From an uncultured Cyanobium sp. (GTDB lineage: Bacteria > Cyanobacteriota > Cyanobacteriia > PCC-6307 > Cyanobiaceae): DNA of 9,934 nt. Shown here one piece after another: positions 1 to 7,999 of this stretch; within the stretch, counting starts at the first letter, position 1, and each line of letters begins with the position of its first letter. The translations under genes and the position numbers were made by a program. The DNA lies in contig CALFOF010000099.1 of the NCBI GenBank assembly GCA_937919075.1, forward strand, positions 1 through 9,934. Reading direction: 5' to 3'. The notes under the pieces are model-generated. The model was not told where the DNA came from. It saw nothing but the letters and a program-made list of their open reading frames with translations, and did not search any database.

Positions 1-49
1 TCAGATTAGGGTATATTGCATTGGCTTGTTGATTTTTCGAGGTGCCCTT

Positions 50-90
50 AAGAACAACGTTCTGTGCACTGCACAGTGCAGCTCAGAACG
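50..90 (-). terminator. Intrinsic terminator of glnN
   Basis: On the minus strand, about 40 nt past the glnN stop, two perfect 7-bp arms (CGTTCTG at 58-64 with CAGAACG at 84-90, and TGCACTG at 65-71 with CAGTGCA at 74-80) stack into one long hairpin. It has a 3-nt bulge (81-83) and a tiny loop. Reading on the minus strand, the hairpin is followed directly by TTGTTCTT, a T-rich tail. On the plus strand the hairpin is followed by GC-rich sequence, so termination is expected in the glnN direction only. The structure was found by eye and no folding energy was computed. Confidence 0.7.
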
Positions 91-129
91 CTCAGGGGAC
101 AGGACAGAGCTCGCCCCCCAACGCGCTGG

Positions 130-2298
130 CTACTTGATGAACAGCATCTCCTGGTAGGTGGGCAGGGGCCAGGCGTTGTCGTCCACAAGGGTTTCGAGCC
201 CATCGACAGCTTCGCGGATCTTGTACATCAGCGGCAGCAGGGTGTCGACGCAGTGGCGCATGTGGGCCGTTTCGCCGTGGGGCGGGCTGGCCAAGGCGGA
301 CTCCAGGGCCACGCAATTGGCCAGCAGCTCCTGGTTGAGGGTGGCGATGCGGCCCGCCATGGCCCGATCGGGCGGCAGACCCAGGGTTTCCTGGTAGTGG
401 AGGGAATTGGCAAGCTGGCCGAGGTAGGTCATCACTGCCGGATACACCTGGGTGCGGGCCATCTGCAGCACCAGCTTGGCCTCCACTTCCACCGCCAGCA
501 CGTACTGCTCGGCATACACCTCAAAGCGGCTGTGCAGCTCCACCTGGGTGAGCACACCGGTGCGCTCAAACAGCGCCTTGATGTCGTCGCGCTCCAGCAC
601 CAGCAGCGCATCGGCGGTGGTGGGGAGGTTCTCCAGGCCCCTTTCACTCACAGCCATTTCATGCCACTCGCTGGAGTAGCCATCGCCGCCGAACACCACA
701 TTGCCATGCTGCTGCATGATCGTCTGCAGCACTTCGGCTGCTGCCGTCTCCAGCGACGCACCGGCGCCCATCTTGGCCTCCAGTTCATCCGACATGTACT
801 TGAGCGAATCGGCCAGGATCGTGTTCATCGCCACCAGCGGACCAGCCACCGATTGGTTGGAACCCACGGCGCGGAACTCAAAGCGGTTGCCGGTGAAGGC
901 GAACGGGGAGGTGCGGTTGCGATCACCCGGATCCTTGGGGAATTCAGGCAGAGTGTCGACACCCAGCTGCATCAATCCACCGTGATCGGTGCTGCCAAGG
1001 TTGCCGTTCTTGATCATCGTATACACCTCCTCCAGCTGGCTGCCGAGATACATCGAAATGATCGCAGGAGGAGCTTCGTTGGCACCAAGGCGATGATCAT
1101 TGCCGGCCGTGGCCACCACTGCGCGCAGCAGCGGGCCATAGAGGTGAACACCGCGAATCACAGCCCCGCAAAACAGCAGGAACTGCATGTTCTCCTCAGG
1201 GCTGCTGCCGGGGTCCAGCAGGTTGCCTTGGGTGCCGTTGCCCACCGACCAGTTGACGTGCTTGCCGGAGCCGTTGATGCCCGCGAAGGGCTTCTCGTGC
1301 AGCAGGCAATTCATGCCGTGACGGCGCGCCGTGTTCTTCAGCAGCGTCATGGTGAGCTGCTGGTGGTCGGTGGCCACGTTGGCCGCTTCGAAGAAGGGTG
1401 CAATCTCGAACTGGCCTGGTGCCACTTCGTTGTGGCGGGTTTTGGCGGGAATGCCCAGCTTGTACATCTGGCGTTCCACGTCCTGCATGAACACCTGCAC
1501 CCGCTGGGGGATGGCACCGAAGTAGTGATCGTCGAACTGCTGACCCTTGGCGGAAGGATGGCCGAACAGGGTACGGCCCGCCAGCAGGAGGTCGGGGCGG
1601 AGGGTCACGAAGGCGCTGTCAACAAGGAAATATTCCTGCTCAGCACCACAGCTGGAATTGACCGGGGCGACCTCCGTGTTGCCGAGCAACTTGAGCAGCC
1701 GCTGGGCTTGCTTGTTCATCGCTGCGTTGGAGCGCAACAGCGGAGTTTTCTTGTCGAGGGCTTCACCCGTCCACGACACGAACACCGTGGGGACGCAGAG
1801 GGTGATGCCGTTGGGCGTCTCCATCAGGAAGGCCGGGCTGGTGATGTCCCAGGCCGTATAACCGCGGGCTTCGAAAGTGGAGCGGATGCCGCCGTTGGGG
1901 AAGGAGGAACCATCCGGCTCGCCCTGCACCAGCACCTTGCCGGTGAATTCGCAGATGGCAGAACCATCGCTCTGGGTGGAGATGAAGCCGTCGTGCTTCT
2001 CAGCGGTGGAGTTGGTCAGCGGGTAGAACACGTGGGCGTAGTAGAGGGCTCCACGGCCCACCGCCCAGTCCTTCATGGCCTGGGCCACCACATTGGCCAC
2101 GGAAACATCAAGCTTGCCGCCTTCTTTGATCGTTTTCTGAACCGATTTGAAGATATCCTTCGGCAAGGACGACTTCATTTTTGCCAGATCGAAGACGTCA
2201 GAGGCCCACAACTCCGAGAGGGGCGCAATGGGAGGAAACTCCAGCGCTGGCCGTTCCTGGATGCACTGGATGGCGGCGAGACGCTGCGAACTGGGCAT
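130..2298 (-). CDS. glnN: Glutamine synthetase type III (GlnN)
   Basis: ATP-dependent ligation of ammonium to glutamate, giving glutamine in the cytoplasm; this is the entry step of the GS-GOGAT cycle. Type III enzymes are large oligomers, unrelated in size to the ~470-aa GlnA. In the 722-aa reading chosen here I see [10 protein letters not shown] (about 218-227, metal-binding glutamates), [17 protein letters not shown] (about 288-304), [10 protein letters not shown] (about 342-351, glutamate site) and the type III signature from [10 protein letters not shown] to RFEFRAVGS (about 459-480). The length fits the family's usual 700-730 aa. The start is uncertain: an in-frame ATG at 2325 has a GAGG Shine-Dalgarno match and adds 9 residues. 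I prefer ATG 2298 ([11 protein letters not shown]) because, as I recall cyanobacterial GlnN, homologues begin with a similar M-x-x-S-x-R-x-x-A-I pattern, and because of the promoter spacing described separately. Stop is TAG. The gene is monocistronic, flanked by its own terminator and a divergent promoter region. NtcA control under nitrogen deprivation is known for cyanobacterial glnN. Confidence 0.96.
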   Translation of the reverse strand: MPSSQRLAAIQCIQERPALEFPPIAPLSELWASDVFDLAKMKSSLPKDIFKSVQKTIKEGGKLDVSVANVVAQAMKDWAVGRGALYYAHVFYPLTNSTAEKHDGFISTQSDGSAICEFTGKVLVQGEPDGSSFPNGGIRSTFEARGYTAWDITSPAFLMETPNGITLCVPTVFVSWTGEALDKKTPLLRSNAAMNKQAQRLLKLLGNTEVAPVNSSCGAEQEYFLVDSAFVTLRPDLLLAGRTLFGHPSAKGQQFDDHYFGAIPQRVQVFMQDVERQMYKLGIPAKTRHNEVAPGQFEIAPFFEAANVATDHQQLTMTLLKNTARRHGMNCLLHEKPFAGINGSGKHVNWSVGNGTQGNLLDPGSSPEENMQFLLFCGAVIRGVHLYGPLLRAVVATAGNDHRLGANEAPPAIISMYLGSQLEEVYTMIKNGNLGSTDHGGLMQLGVDTLPEFPKDPGDRNRTSPFAFTGNRFEFRAVGSNQSVAGPLVAMNTILADSLKYMSDELEAKMGAGASLETAAAEVLQTIMQQHGNVVFGGDGYSSEWHEMAVSERGLENLPTTADALLVLERDDIKALFERTGVLTQVELHSRFEVYAEQYVLAVEVEAKLVLQMARTQVYPAVMTYLGQLANSLHYQETLGLPPDRAMAGRIATLNQELLANCVALESALASPPHGETAHMRHCVDTLLPLMYKIREAVDGLETLVDDNAWPLPTYQEMLFIK

Positions 2299-2323
2299 GG
2301 GTAGCAGAAAAGATCCGCCCAGC

Positions 2324-2365
2324 ATCCAACCCCTCAGCCTTGTCCGAAGGTGAATCCGTTGCTAC
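2324..2365 (-). promoter_or_regulatory. Candidate degenerate NtcA-activated promoter of glnN
   Basis: Reading the minus strand from 2365, GTA-N8-TTC differs at one base from the NtcA consensus GTA-N8-TAC. Exactly 22 nt further (2329-2324) is TTGGAT, one mismatch from TAN3T. The canonical class II NtcA promoter is GTAN8TACN22TAN3T, so both elements are near matches at the right distance. The predicted transcript start would lie near 2317, between the two possible glnN start codons, which would favour ATG 2298. Known biology: NtcA activates glnN in other cyanobacteria. The site itself is an inference from spacing and could be chance. Confidence 0.35.
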
Positions 2366-2440
2366 AGATCATTTGGTGAGCACGTTCTTGGTCGTGAATT
2401 CCTCAAGGCCCGGGCTCGTTCCCAGTCGAGCGTTGAGCCG

Positions 2441-2517
2441 CAGCCAACCAGCAGCCAACCAGCAGGCAACTAGCAGCCAACTAGCAGCCAACCCGCAACT
2501 AACCGGCAACCAATGGC
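2441..2517. repeat. Tandem array of seven 11-bp units upstream of glnN
   Basis: Seven consecutive 11-bp units start at 2441, 2452, 2463, 2474, 2485, 2496 and 2507. The first two are identical (CAGCCAACCAG). Units 3 to 5 differ from them at one to three positions, and the last two have decayed but keep CAAC or CAA spacing. An inverted copy of the core (TTGGCTG) lies at 2552-2558. The array sits about 140-220 bp upstream of the preferred glnN start and about 90 bp upstream of the divergent 74-aa gene. The period is one helical turn and is not a multiple of three, so a coding repeat is unlikely. No protein gene is supported here: the rest of 2299-2603 shows only the candidate NtcA promoter. Confidence 0.85.
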
Positions 2518-2603
2518 TTCTGCGGCTGGGGCCGCCCTGGTCCGGCCGCCCTTGGCTGACCACGTGATGCGACAGACTGAAACGGCATTCCGCTGCAGCG
2601 TCG

Positions 2604-2828
2604 ATGGTTCGCTACTACCTCCTGCTGCCGGATCCGAAAGCCGGCGCCGAAGCCACGCTCGGCCGCATGCTCGACGACCGATCCGAAGCTTGCTTCGACG
2701 CCACCACCACACCCCCGGGCTGGCAGAACTGCACGAATCAGATTCAGCGCCGTCTGCACGCCCACGACAAAATCGCTGAAATCAGCCTGGAGCGCGCCCA
2801 GGCCTGGCAACCTTCCGCCTTTGGCTGA
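2604..2828 (+). CDS. Small protein of unknown function, 74 aa
   Basis: I do not recognise this gene. The ATG-initiated frame starts MVRYYLLLPDP, has strong G/C at third codon positions like its neighbours, and ends in TGA eight bases inside the start of the following cupin gene, which suggests an operon with coupled translation. The product has a short hydrophobic beta-like start, a middle with two cysteines (Cys30 and Cys43) and a helical, charged end (RRLHAHDKIAEISLERAQAW). There is no signal peptide or transmembrane segment. No Shine-Dalgarno sequence precedes the ATG. An in-frame TGA at 2565 limits extension, and no other ATG or GTG start lies between. Codon composition and the tight junction argue for a real gene, but I have no homologue to support it. 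Confidence 0.55.
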   Translation: MVRYYLLLPDPKAGAEATLGRMLDDRSEACFDATTTPPGWQNCTNQIQRRLHAHDKIAEISLERAQAWQPSAFG

Positions 2829-3228
2829 GCCTGGCCACCACCTCCCAACCGACCCAGAGCCTGAGGCTGACGCCAGCACGGGCCAATGTCAGCGGCCGTG
2901 GGGCTGGTTCGAAACTCTCGCCCACGGCAACACTTACCGGGTGAAGCGGCTGCTGGTGTTGGCCCACCAGCGCATCAGCCTGCAGCGGCATCGCCACCGC
3001 TGTGAGCACTGGGTGGTGGTGGCCGGCAACGGTTGGCTGGAGTTGGAGGGAGAAGCAATCCCTGCCCAACCGGGGGCCACTCTGTTCATCCCCGTGGGCG
3101 CGATGCACCGACTCACAGCCGGCTCCAGCGATCTGGTGATTGTTGAGGTGCAGCGGGGCGATCGCCTCGAAGAAAGCGACATCGAGCGGTGGCAGGACGA
3201 TTACGGCCGAACTTTCAGCAGCACATGA
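2821..3228 (+). CDS. Single-domain cupin protein (mannose-6-phosphate isomerase type II-like)
   Basis: This is a small cupin of about 135 aa. After a proline- and acid-rich lead of about 23 residues, it matches the C-terminal cupin module of type II phosphomannose isomerase / mannose-1-phosphate guanylyltransferase: RPWGWFETL, then YRVKRLLVLAHQRISLQ, then HRHRCEHWVVVAGNGWLEL (cupin motif 1, with His/Glu metal ligands), then GATLFIPVGAMHRL (motif 2, with a His ligand). It lacks the nucleotidyltransferase domain, so it is a stand-alone cupin; sugar-phosphate isomerisation or simple sugar binding are both possible. The only start near the domain is TTG at 2821, overlapping the end of the upstream small gene; the frame contains no ATG, and none of the GTG codons lies ahead of the domain. 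No Shine-Dalgarno sequence is visible, so translation may be coupled to the upstream gene. The coding region contains a HIP1 site. Confidence 0.85.
   Translation: MAEPGHHLPTDPEPEADASTGQCQRPWGWFETLAHGNTYRVKRLLVLAHQRISLQRHRHRCEHWVVVAGNGWLELEGEAIPAQPGATLFIPVGAMHRLTAGSSDLVIVEVQRGDRLEESDIERWQDDYGRTFSST
3158..3165. repeat. HIP1 palindrome GCGATCGC
   Basis: Exact GCGATCGC inside the cupin gene. HIP1 is over-represented in many cyanobacterial chromosomes and supports the taxonomic reading. Confidence 0.95.
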
Positions 3229-3258
3229 ACGGGACTTAAGCCGTTCATGTGTTACATT
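3222..3258 (+). terminator. Hairpin at the cupin stop codon, probable terminator
   Basis: A perfect 11-bp stem (CACATGAACGG at 3222-3232 with CCGTTCATGTG at 3241-3251) with an 8-nt loop is followed by TTACATT. The cupin TGA stop (3226-3228) lies inside the 5' arm. The tail is only moderately T-rich, so it may act as an intrinsic terminator, an RNA 3'-end stabiliser or both. It separates the cupin unit from the helicase leader. Confidence 0.6.
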
Positions 3259-3274
3259 GTGGTTTCACCCTTTA

Positions 3275-3385
3275 ATGAAGGGCAAGGCAGGCGTGCTACA
3301 GGCCATCAAGGCCATGAGCTTCGGGTTGCTGCCGGCCTGTGTTGAAGGAACTCCTCAGGCCCCAGCCACCCACCCAGATTCGTGA
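3275..3385 (+). CDS. Possible 36-aa upstream (leader) ORF of the DEAD-box helicase
   Basis: An ATG-initiated frame of 36 codons begins MKGKAGVLQAIKAMSF and ends in TGA at 3383-3385, so its stop overlaps the helicase GTG start as GTGA. This is the classic arrangement for translational coupling. The first 20 or so codons mostly end in G or C, as in the flanking genes; the second half is less biased. The product would be a short basic, partly hydrophobic peptide, possibly an amphipathic helix. Points against: there is no Shine-Dalgarno sequence, and TTTAAT at 3271-3276 could be a helicase -10 box, in which case the transcript would begin after this ATG. It has no recognisable family. Confidence 0.35.
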   Translation: MKGKAGVLQAIKAMSFGLLPACVEGTPQAPATHPDS

Positions 3386-5373
3386 CCCAGCCTTCTGCTT
3401 GCGAGAGCTTCGCGTGCTCCGTTGATCCCAACGCGTCCCTCGCCGCCTCCGATTCCACCCCGACGAGCCCCCCCATCACCACCATTTCTCTCTCCGCCGA
3501 CCCGATCGCCACGGATTCCCAAAAGTCCCCAGAACTAACGCTGAAAAGCGTGGATCTCACCGCGCTCGAAACCTCCGCCAGCACCACCACCGTGGTGGAA
3601 GCGATCGATGAGGTCAGCACTTTGACCGTGCCGCTGAGCACCACCGAAACTCCTGCCGAGCCGAAGAACGGCTTTGCCAGCTTCGGCTTCTCCGCGGAGT
3701 TGCTGGAGGCCGTCGAAGGCTGCGGCTACACCGAGCCTTCCCCGATTCAGAAAGCCGCCATCCCCGAGCTGCTGCTGGGCCGGGATCTGGTGGGCCAGGC
3801 GCAGACCGGCACCGGCAAGACAGCCGCCTTCGCCCTGCCCCTGCTGGCCCGCCTCGATCCAGCCCAGCGCACCCCTCAGGTGCTGGTGCTCACCCCCACG
3901 CGTGAACTGGCGCTGCAGGTAGCGGAATCCTTCAACAGCTATGCCACCAAACTCCCGCAGGTGCGGGTGCTCCCCATCTACGGCGGCGCCGATTTCCGCG
4001 ATCAGATCGTGCGTCTGCGCCGTGGAGTGCAGGTGGTGGTAGGCACCCCCGGCCGGGTGATGGATCACATGCGCCAAGGCACCCTTGATCTTTCCGGCCT
4101 GCGCAGCCTCGTGCTCGACGAAGCCGATGAAATGCTGCGCATGGGCTTCATCGACGACGTGGAGTGGGTGTTGGGGCAGTTGCCCAGCGAGCGCCAGGTG
4201 ATCCTGTTCTCTGCCACCATGCCGGCCGAAATTCGGCGGCTCTCAAAGAACTATCTCCGCAGCCCGGCGGAAGTGACAATCCGGCAGAAAGGGGCTGAAT
4301 CCAGCTCCATTCGCCAGCGCCATCTGGTGGTGAACGGATCCCAGAAACTTGAAGCGCTCACCAGGGTTCTGGAGGCCGAAAGCAGCGAAGGTGTGATCAT
4401 TTTCGCCCGCACCAAGGCGATCACCCTGGCGGTATCTGAAGCCCTTGAACAGCAGGGCCACGATGTCGCCGTCCTCAACGGCGATGTGCCGCAGGCCCAG
4501 CGTGAGCGCACCGTGGAGCGGCTGCGCAGCGGTAAGGTGAACGTGCTGGTGGCCACCGACGTGGCAGCCCGCGGCCTCGACGTCGAGCGCATCACCTTGG
4601 TGATCAACTTCGACATCCCCTTCGACAGCGAGGCCTATGTGCACCGCATCGGCCGCACCGGCCGGGCTGGTCGCAAGGGCGACGCGATCCTGTTCCTCAC
4701 CCCACGGGAGCGCCGCTTCCTCTCAGGGCTTGAGCGCACCGTCGGCAAGCCGATCGATTTGATGGAGGTGCCCAGCAACGCCGATATCAACCAGAGCCGG
4801 CTCGACCGCCTGCGTCAGCGCCTCACCGCCGCCGTGCAGGAACCTGCCAGCCAGCCCCAAGAGCTGGCTCTGCTGAGCGAAATCCTCCTGCGAGTTGGCC
4901 GTGAGATCGAGGCCACTCCTGAGCAGCTGGCCCTGGCCGCGCTGCAGCTCGCTGTAGGCGAGCGCCCGCTGCTGGCCCAAGGCGAAGAAAACTGGCAACA
5001 GAGCGGCGGTCGCGACCGTGACCGCCAACGGGATGGCGATGGCCGGCGCGGCGAACGCGGCGAGCAACGGCGCCCCCTCGGCCAGGGCCGCAGTGGCGGC
5101 GGGCTTCGCGACGAAGGCAGCGCCCCCCCCGACGACCAGATGGACCGCTTCCGCATCGAAGTGGGCTGGCGTGACCGCGTCAAGCCGGGCAACATCGTCG
5201 GAGCGATCGCCAATGAGGCTGGCCTCAACGGCCGCAGCATCGGCAGGATCCAGATCTTTGACACGCACAGCGTGATCGATCTGCCGAAGGGAATGCCTGA
5301 AGATGTCTTCGCTGCTCTCGCCCGGCTGCGGGTGATGAACAAGGAGCTGCAGATCTCCCGCCACGAGGGGTAA
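3382..5373 (+). CDS. deaD: DEAD-box ATP-dependent RNA helicase (DeaD/CsdA/CrhR type)
   Basis: ATP-driven RNA duplex remodelling in ribosome assembly, mRNA turnover and, in cyanobacteria, cold or redox adaptation (CrhR). All core motifs are intact in the 663-aa product: the Q motif around 99-123, AQTGTGKT (140-147), PTRELA (172-177), TPGR (222-225), DEAD (246-249), SAT (277-279), FART (341-344), ATDVAARGLDV (391-401) and HRIGRTGRAGR (421-431). An Arg/Gly/Gln-rich linker (about 540-580) leads to a DbpA-like RNA-binding domain (about 588-660; RFRIEVGWRDRVKPGNIVGAI, then GRIQIFDTHSVIDLP). A Ser/Thr-rich acidic extension of about 95 residues precedes the core. The start is GTG at 3382: an in-frame TGA at 3343 leaves no ATG upstream, and the next in-frame Met is deep inside the helicase core. 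Later GTG or TTG starts within the extension cannot be excluded. A small exported protein follows 38 nt downstream and may be co-transcribed. Confidence 0.95.
   Translation: MTQPSACESFACSVDPNASLAASDSTPTSPPITTISLSADPIATDSQKSPELTLKSVDLTALETSASTTTVVEAIDEVSTLTVPLSTTETPAEPKNGFASFGFSAELLEAVEGCGYTEPSPIQKAAIPELLLGRDLVGQAQTGTGKTAAFALPLLARLDPAQRTPQVLVLTPTRELALQVAESFNSYATKLPQVRVLPIYGGADFRDQIVRLRRGVQVVVGTPGRVMDHMRQGTLDLSGLRSLVLDEADEMLRMGFIDDVEWVLGQLPSERQVILFSATMPAEIRRLSKNYLRSPAEVTIRQKGAESSSIRQRHLVVNGSQKLEALTRVLEAESSEGVIIFARTKAITLAVSEALEQQGHDVAVLNGDVPQAQRERTVERLRSGKVNVLVATDVAARGLDVERITLVINFDIPFDSEAYVHRIGRTGRAGRKGDAILFLTPRERRFLSGLERTVGKPIDLMEVPSNADINQSRLDRLRQRLTAAVQEPASQPQELALLSEILLRVGREIEATPEQLALAALQLAVGERPLLAQGEENWQQSGGRDRDRQRDGDGRRGERGEQRRPLGQGRSGGGLRDEGSAPPDDQMDRFRIEVGWRDRVKPGNIVGAIANEAGLNGRSIGRIQIFDTHSVIDLPKGMPEDVFAALARLRVMNKELQISRHEG
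5203..5210. repeat. HIP1 palindrome GCGATCGC
   Basis: Exact GCGATCGC within the part of the helicase gene encoding the DbpA-like domain. Confidence 0.95.
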
Positions 5374-5381
5374 TCCCCTCG
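5364..5381 (+). promoter_or_regulatory. Hairpin with the helicase stop codon in its loop
   Basis: CGAGGGG (5364-5370) and CCCCTCG (5375-5381) form a perfect, GC-rich 7-bp stem with a TAAT loop, and the helicase TAA stop occupies loop positions 5371-5373. No T-run follows, so it is not a standard intrinsic terminator. A 3'-end or intergenic processing/stabilising hairpin between the helicase and the next gene is more likely. It was identified by eye. Confidence 0.5.
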
Positions 5382-5411
5382 CCCCTTCCAGCCATCGCCT
5401 TGAGGCCCTCC

Positions 5412-5696
5412 ATGCGCCAGGTCTTCGCCCTTACCTCGCTGGCTGCCCTCACGCTCTTCCCCGTTCCGGTGGAGGCCGAAGCGCTGAGCGTGTCGGCCTC
5501 CAACCAGAACGACAGCGTTACGCGGTTCTGCCTGGCGGGATTTCAAGCTGCGTTTCAGGCGGCCAGGAAAGTGCCCCCGGACGGGATGGGGGCCTTCACG
5601 TGCACTTGCTTTGTGGAGCAGGTAAAAAAAGGCTCCAGCATCCAGGGAGCCACCGACATCTGCCGGCAGCTCGCCACCTCGAAGTACCGGCTCTGA
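5412..5696 (+). CDS. Small exported four-cysteine protein of unknown function
   Basis: This 94-aa product has a clear signal peptide: MRQVF, then a hydrophobic core (ALTSLAALTLFPV), with likely cleavage after the Ala of VEA or AEA (residues 22-24). The mature part of about 70 aa contains four cysteines (Cys40, 64, 66 and 84, including a CxC) and a helical end, consistent with one or two disulfides in the periplasm or outside the cell. I do not recognise a named domain. The ATG at 5412 is chosen because GAGG at 5402-5405 is well spaced as a Shine-Dalgarno sequence; an upstream TTG at 5400 is less likely. It lies 38 nt after the helicase stop and may share its transcript. Its stop is 4 nt from the stop of the convergent minus-strand gene. 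Confidence 0.75.
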   Translation: MRQVFALTSLAALTLFPVPVEAEALSVSASNQNDSVTRFCLAGFQAAFQAARKVPPDGMGAFTCTCFVEQVKKGSSIQGATDICRQLATSKYRL

Positions 5697-5700
5697 GCGT

Positions 5701-5901
5701 TCAGCTCCAGAGGCTGGTCACGCTCTCGGTGCAGAGCAAGCGCACTTGCTCCAGGGGCAGGTTTTCGAGCGTGGCGATCAACGTGGCCTGCACCTCACTG
5801 GACTCGGAGAGCACGAGCGACTGCAGCAGATCAAAACGGTCCTGAGGGGCGAGTTCGCCGTTTTCGCACCAGGCCAGACTCCAGGGAACAGGGGCAGACA
5901 T
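5701..5901 (-). CDS. Small acidic protein of unknown function, 66 aa
   Basis: The frame begins MSAPVPWSLAWCENGELAP, then has an acidic, leucine-rich helical stretch (DRFDLLQSLVLSESSEVQA, LIATLENLPLEQVRLLC) and ends SVTSLWS. There is no signal peptide or membrane segment, so it is probably cytosolic. I know of no named family; the look is of a conserved picocyanobacterial hypothetical. The start is the first ATG, with no Shine-Dalgarno sequence upstream. It is convergent with the exported small protein (4 nt between stops) and divergent from the ABC exporter. The overlapping frames are worse candidates because they have no plausible composition. The gene call rests on amino-acid composition and on its fit between the neighbours. 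Confidence 0.6.
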   Translation of the reverse strand: MSAPVPWSLAWCENGELAPQDRFDLLQSLVLSESSEVQATLIATLENLPLEQVRLLCTESVTSLWS

Positions 5902-5950
5902 TGGTTCGGGATCGCTGGGTGTTGGTTCCGTGACAATCAGACGGCCTCGG

Positions 5951-5981
5951 CCCTTTTCCTCTCTTCTTTCCTTTTCCTTCC
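5951..5981. repeat. Uninterrupted 31-nt polypyrimidine tract
   Basis: Every base from 5951 to 5981 is C or T on the plus strand. The tract lies in the 115-bp divergent intergenic region between the 66-aa minus-strand gene and the ABC exporter. Nothing else recognisable (no clear promoter box or hairpin) is seen in this gap. Such tracts can be single-stranded-prone or act as spacer DNA; its role here is unknown. Confidence 0.8.
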
Positions 5982-6016
5982 GTTCTGCTTAACGCTTTGC
6001 CACGCCTGCCCAGGCC

Positions 6017-7829
<1,813 letters not shown>

Positions 7830-7849
<20 letters not shown>

Positions 7850-7912
7850 AAGCAGGCTCAAAGCAAACGGCTGGCTTGAAGATGCCAGAAAGAACGCTGC
7901 TGGCCTGATGCA
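7830..7912 (+). repeat. Imperfect direct repeat across the ABC exporter stop
   Basis: The sequence from 7830 to 7854, which includes the exporter stop codon, reappears at 7890-7912 about 60 nt downstream with roughly 21 of 25 aligned positions matching (shared core AAGAAC, GCTGCTG, CCTGA, GCA). A weaker third copy may lie around 7866-7884. The downstream copies are non-coding. The gap 7850-7999 otherwise shows no gene and only small possible hairpins of about 5 bp. Confidence 0.5.
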
Positions 7913-7999
7913 ACTTCGGCGAAGCCGCAGGACCACAAGAGAGGGAAGTGTTCGGCCTCGCTGGAACCGCCACGACGGGGCCGGCGGAGATGTTGCAGC

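Noticed and set aside
521..530. DEATAAVD in the ABC exporter, instead of the commoner DEATSALD, considered as a degenerate ATPase site (positions are residues of the 6017-7849 product)
   Set aside because: The catalytic Asp-Glu and the D-loop Asp are present, and similar variants occur in active exporters; all other ATPase motifs are intact.
64..2304. A 746-codon plus-strand ORF lying antisense across nearly all of glnN
   Set aside because: Its codons are exactly in register with glnN codons on the other strand. Stops in that register need TTA, CTA or TCA in glnN, all rare in this GC-rich genome, so a long open frame is expected. The product is His/Gln/Gly-rich and resembles nothing known.
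2369..2563. A 64-codon minus-strand ORF rich in Trp, Leu and Ala through the 11-bp array
   Set aside because: It is the translation of a non-triplet repeat, has no ribosome site, and its composition is dictated by the repeat unit.
3350..3360. ACTCCTCA, similar to the conserved single-stranded core of the cyanobacterial small RNA Yfr1
   Set aside because: Only the first 8 bases of the core match (the Yfr1 motif continues ACAC), and the flanking hairpins and terminator T-run are missing.
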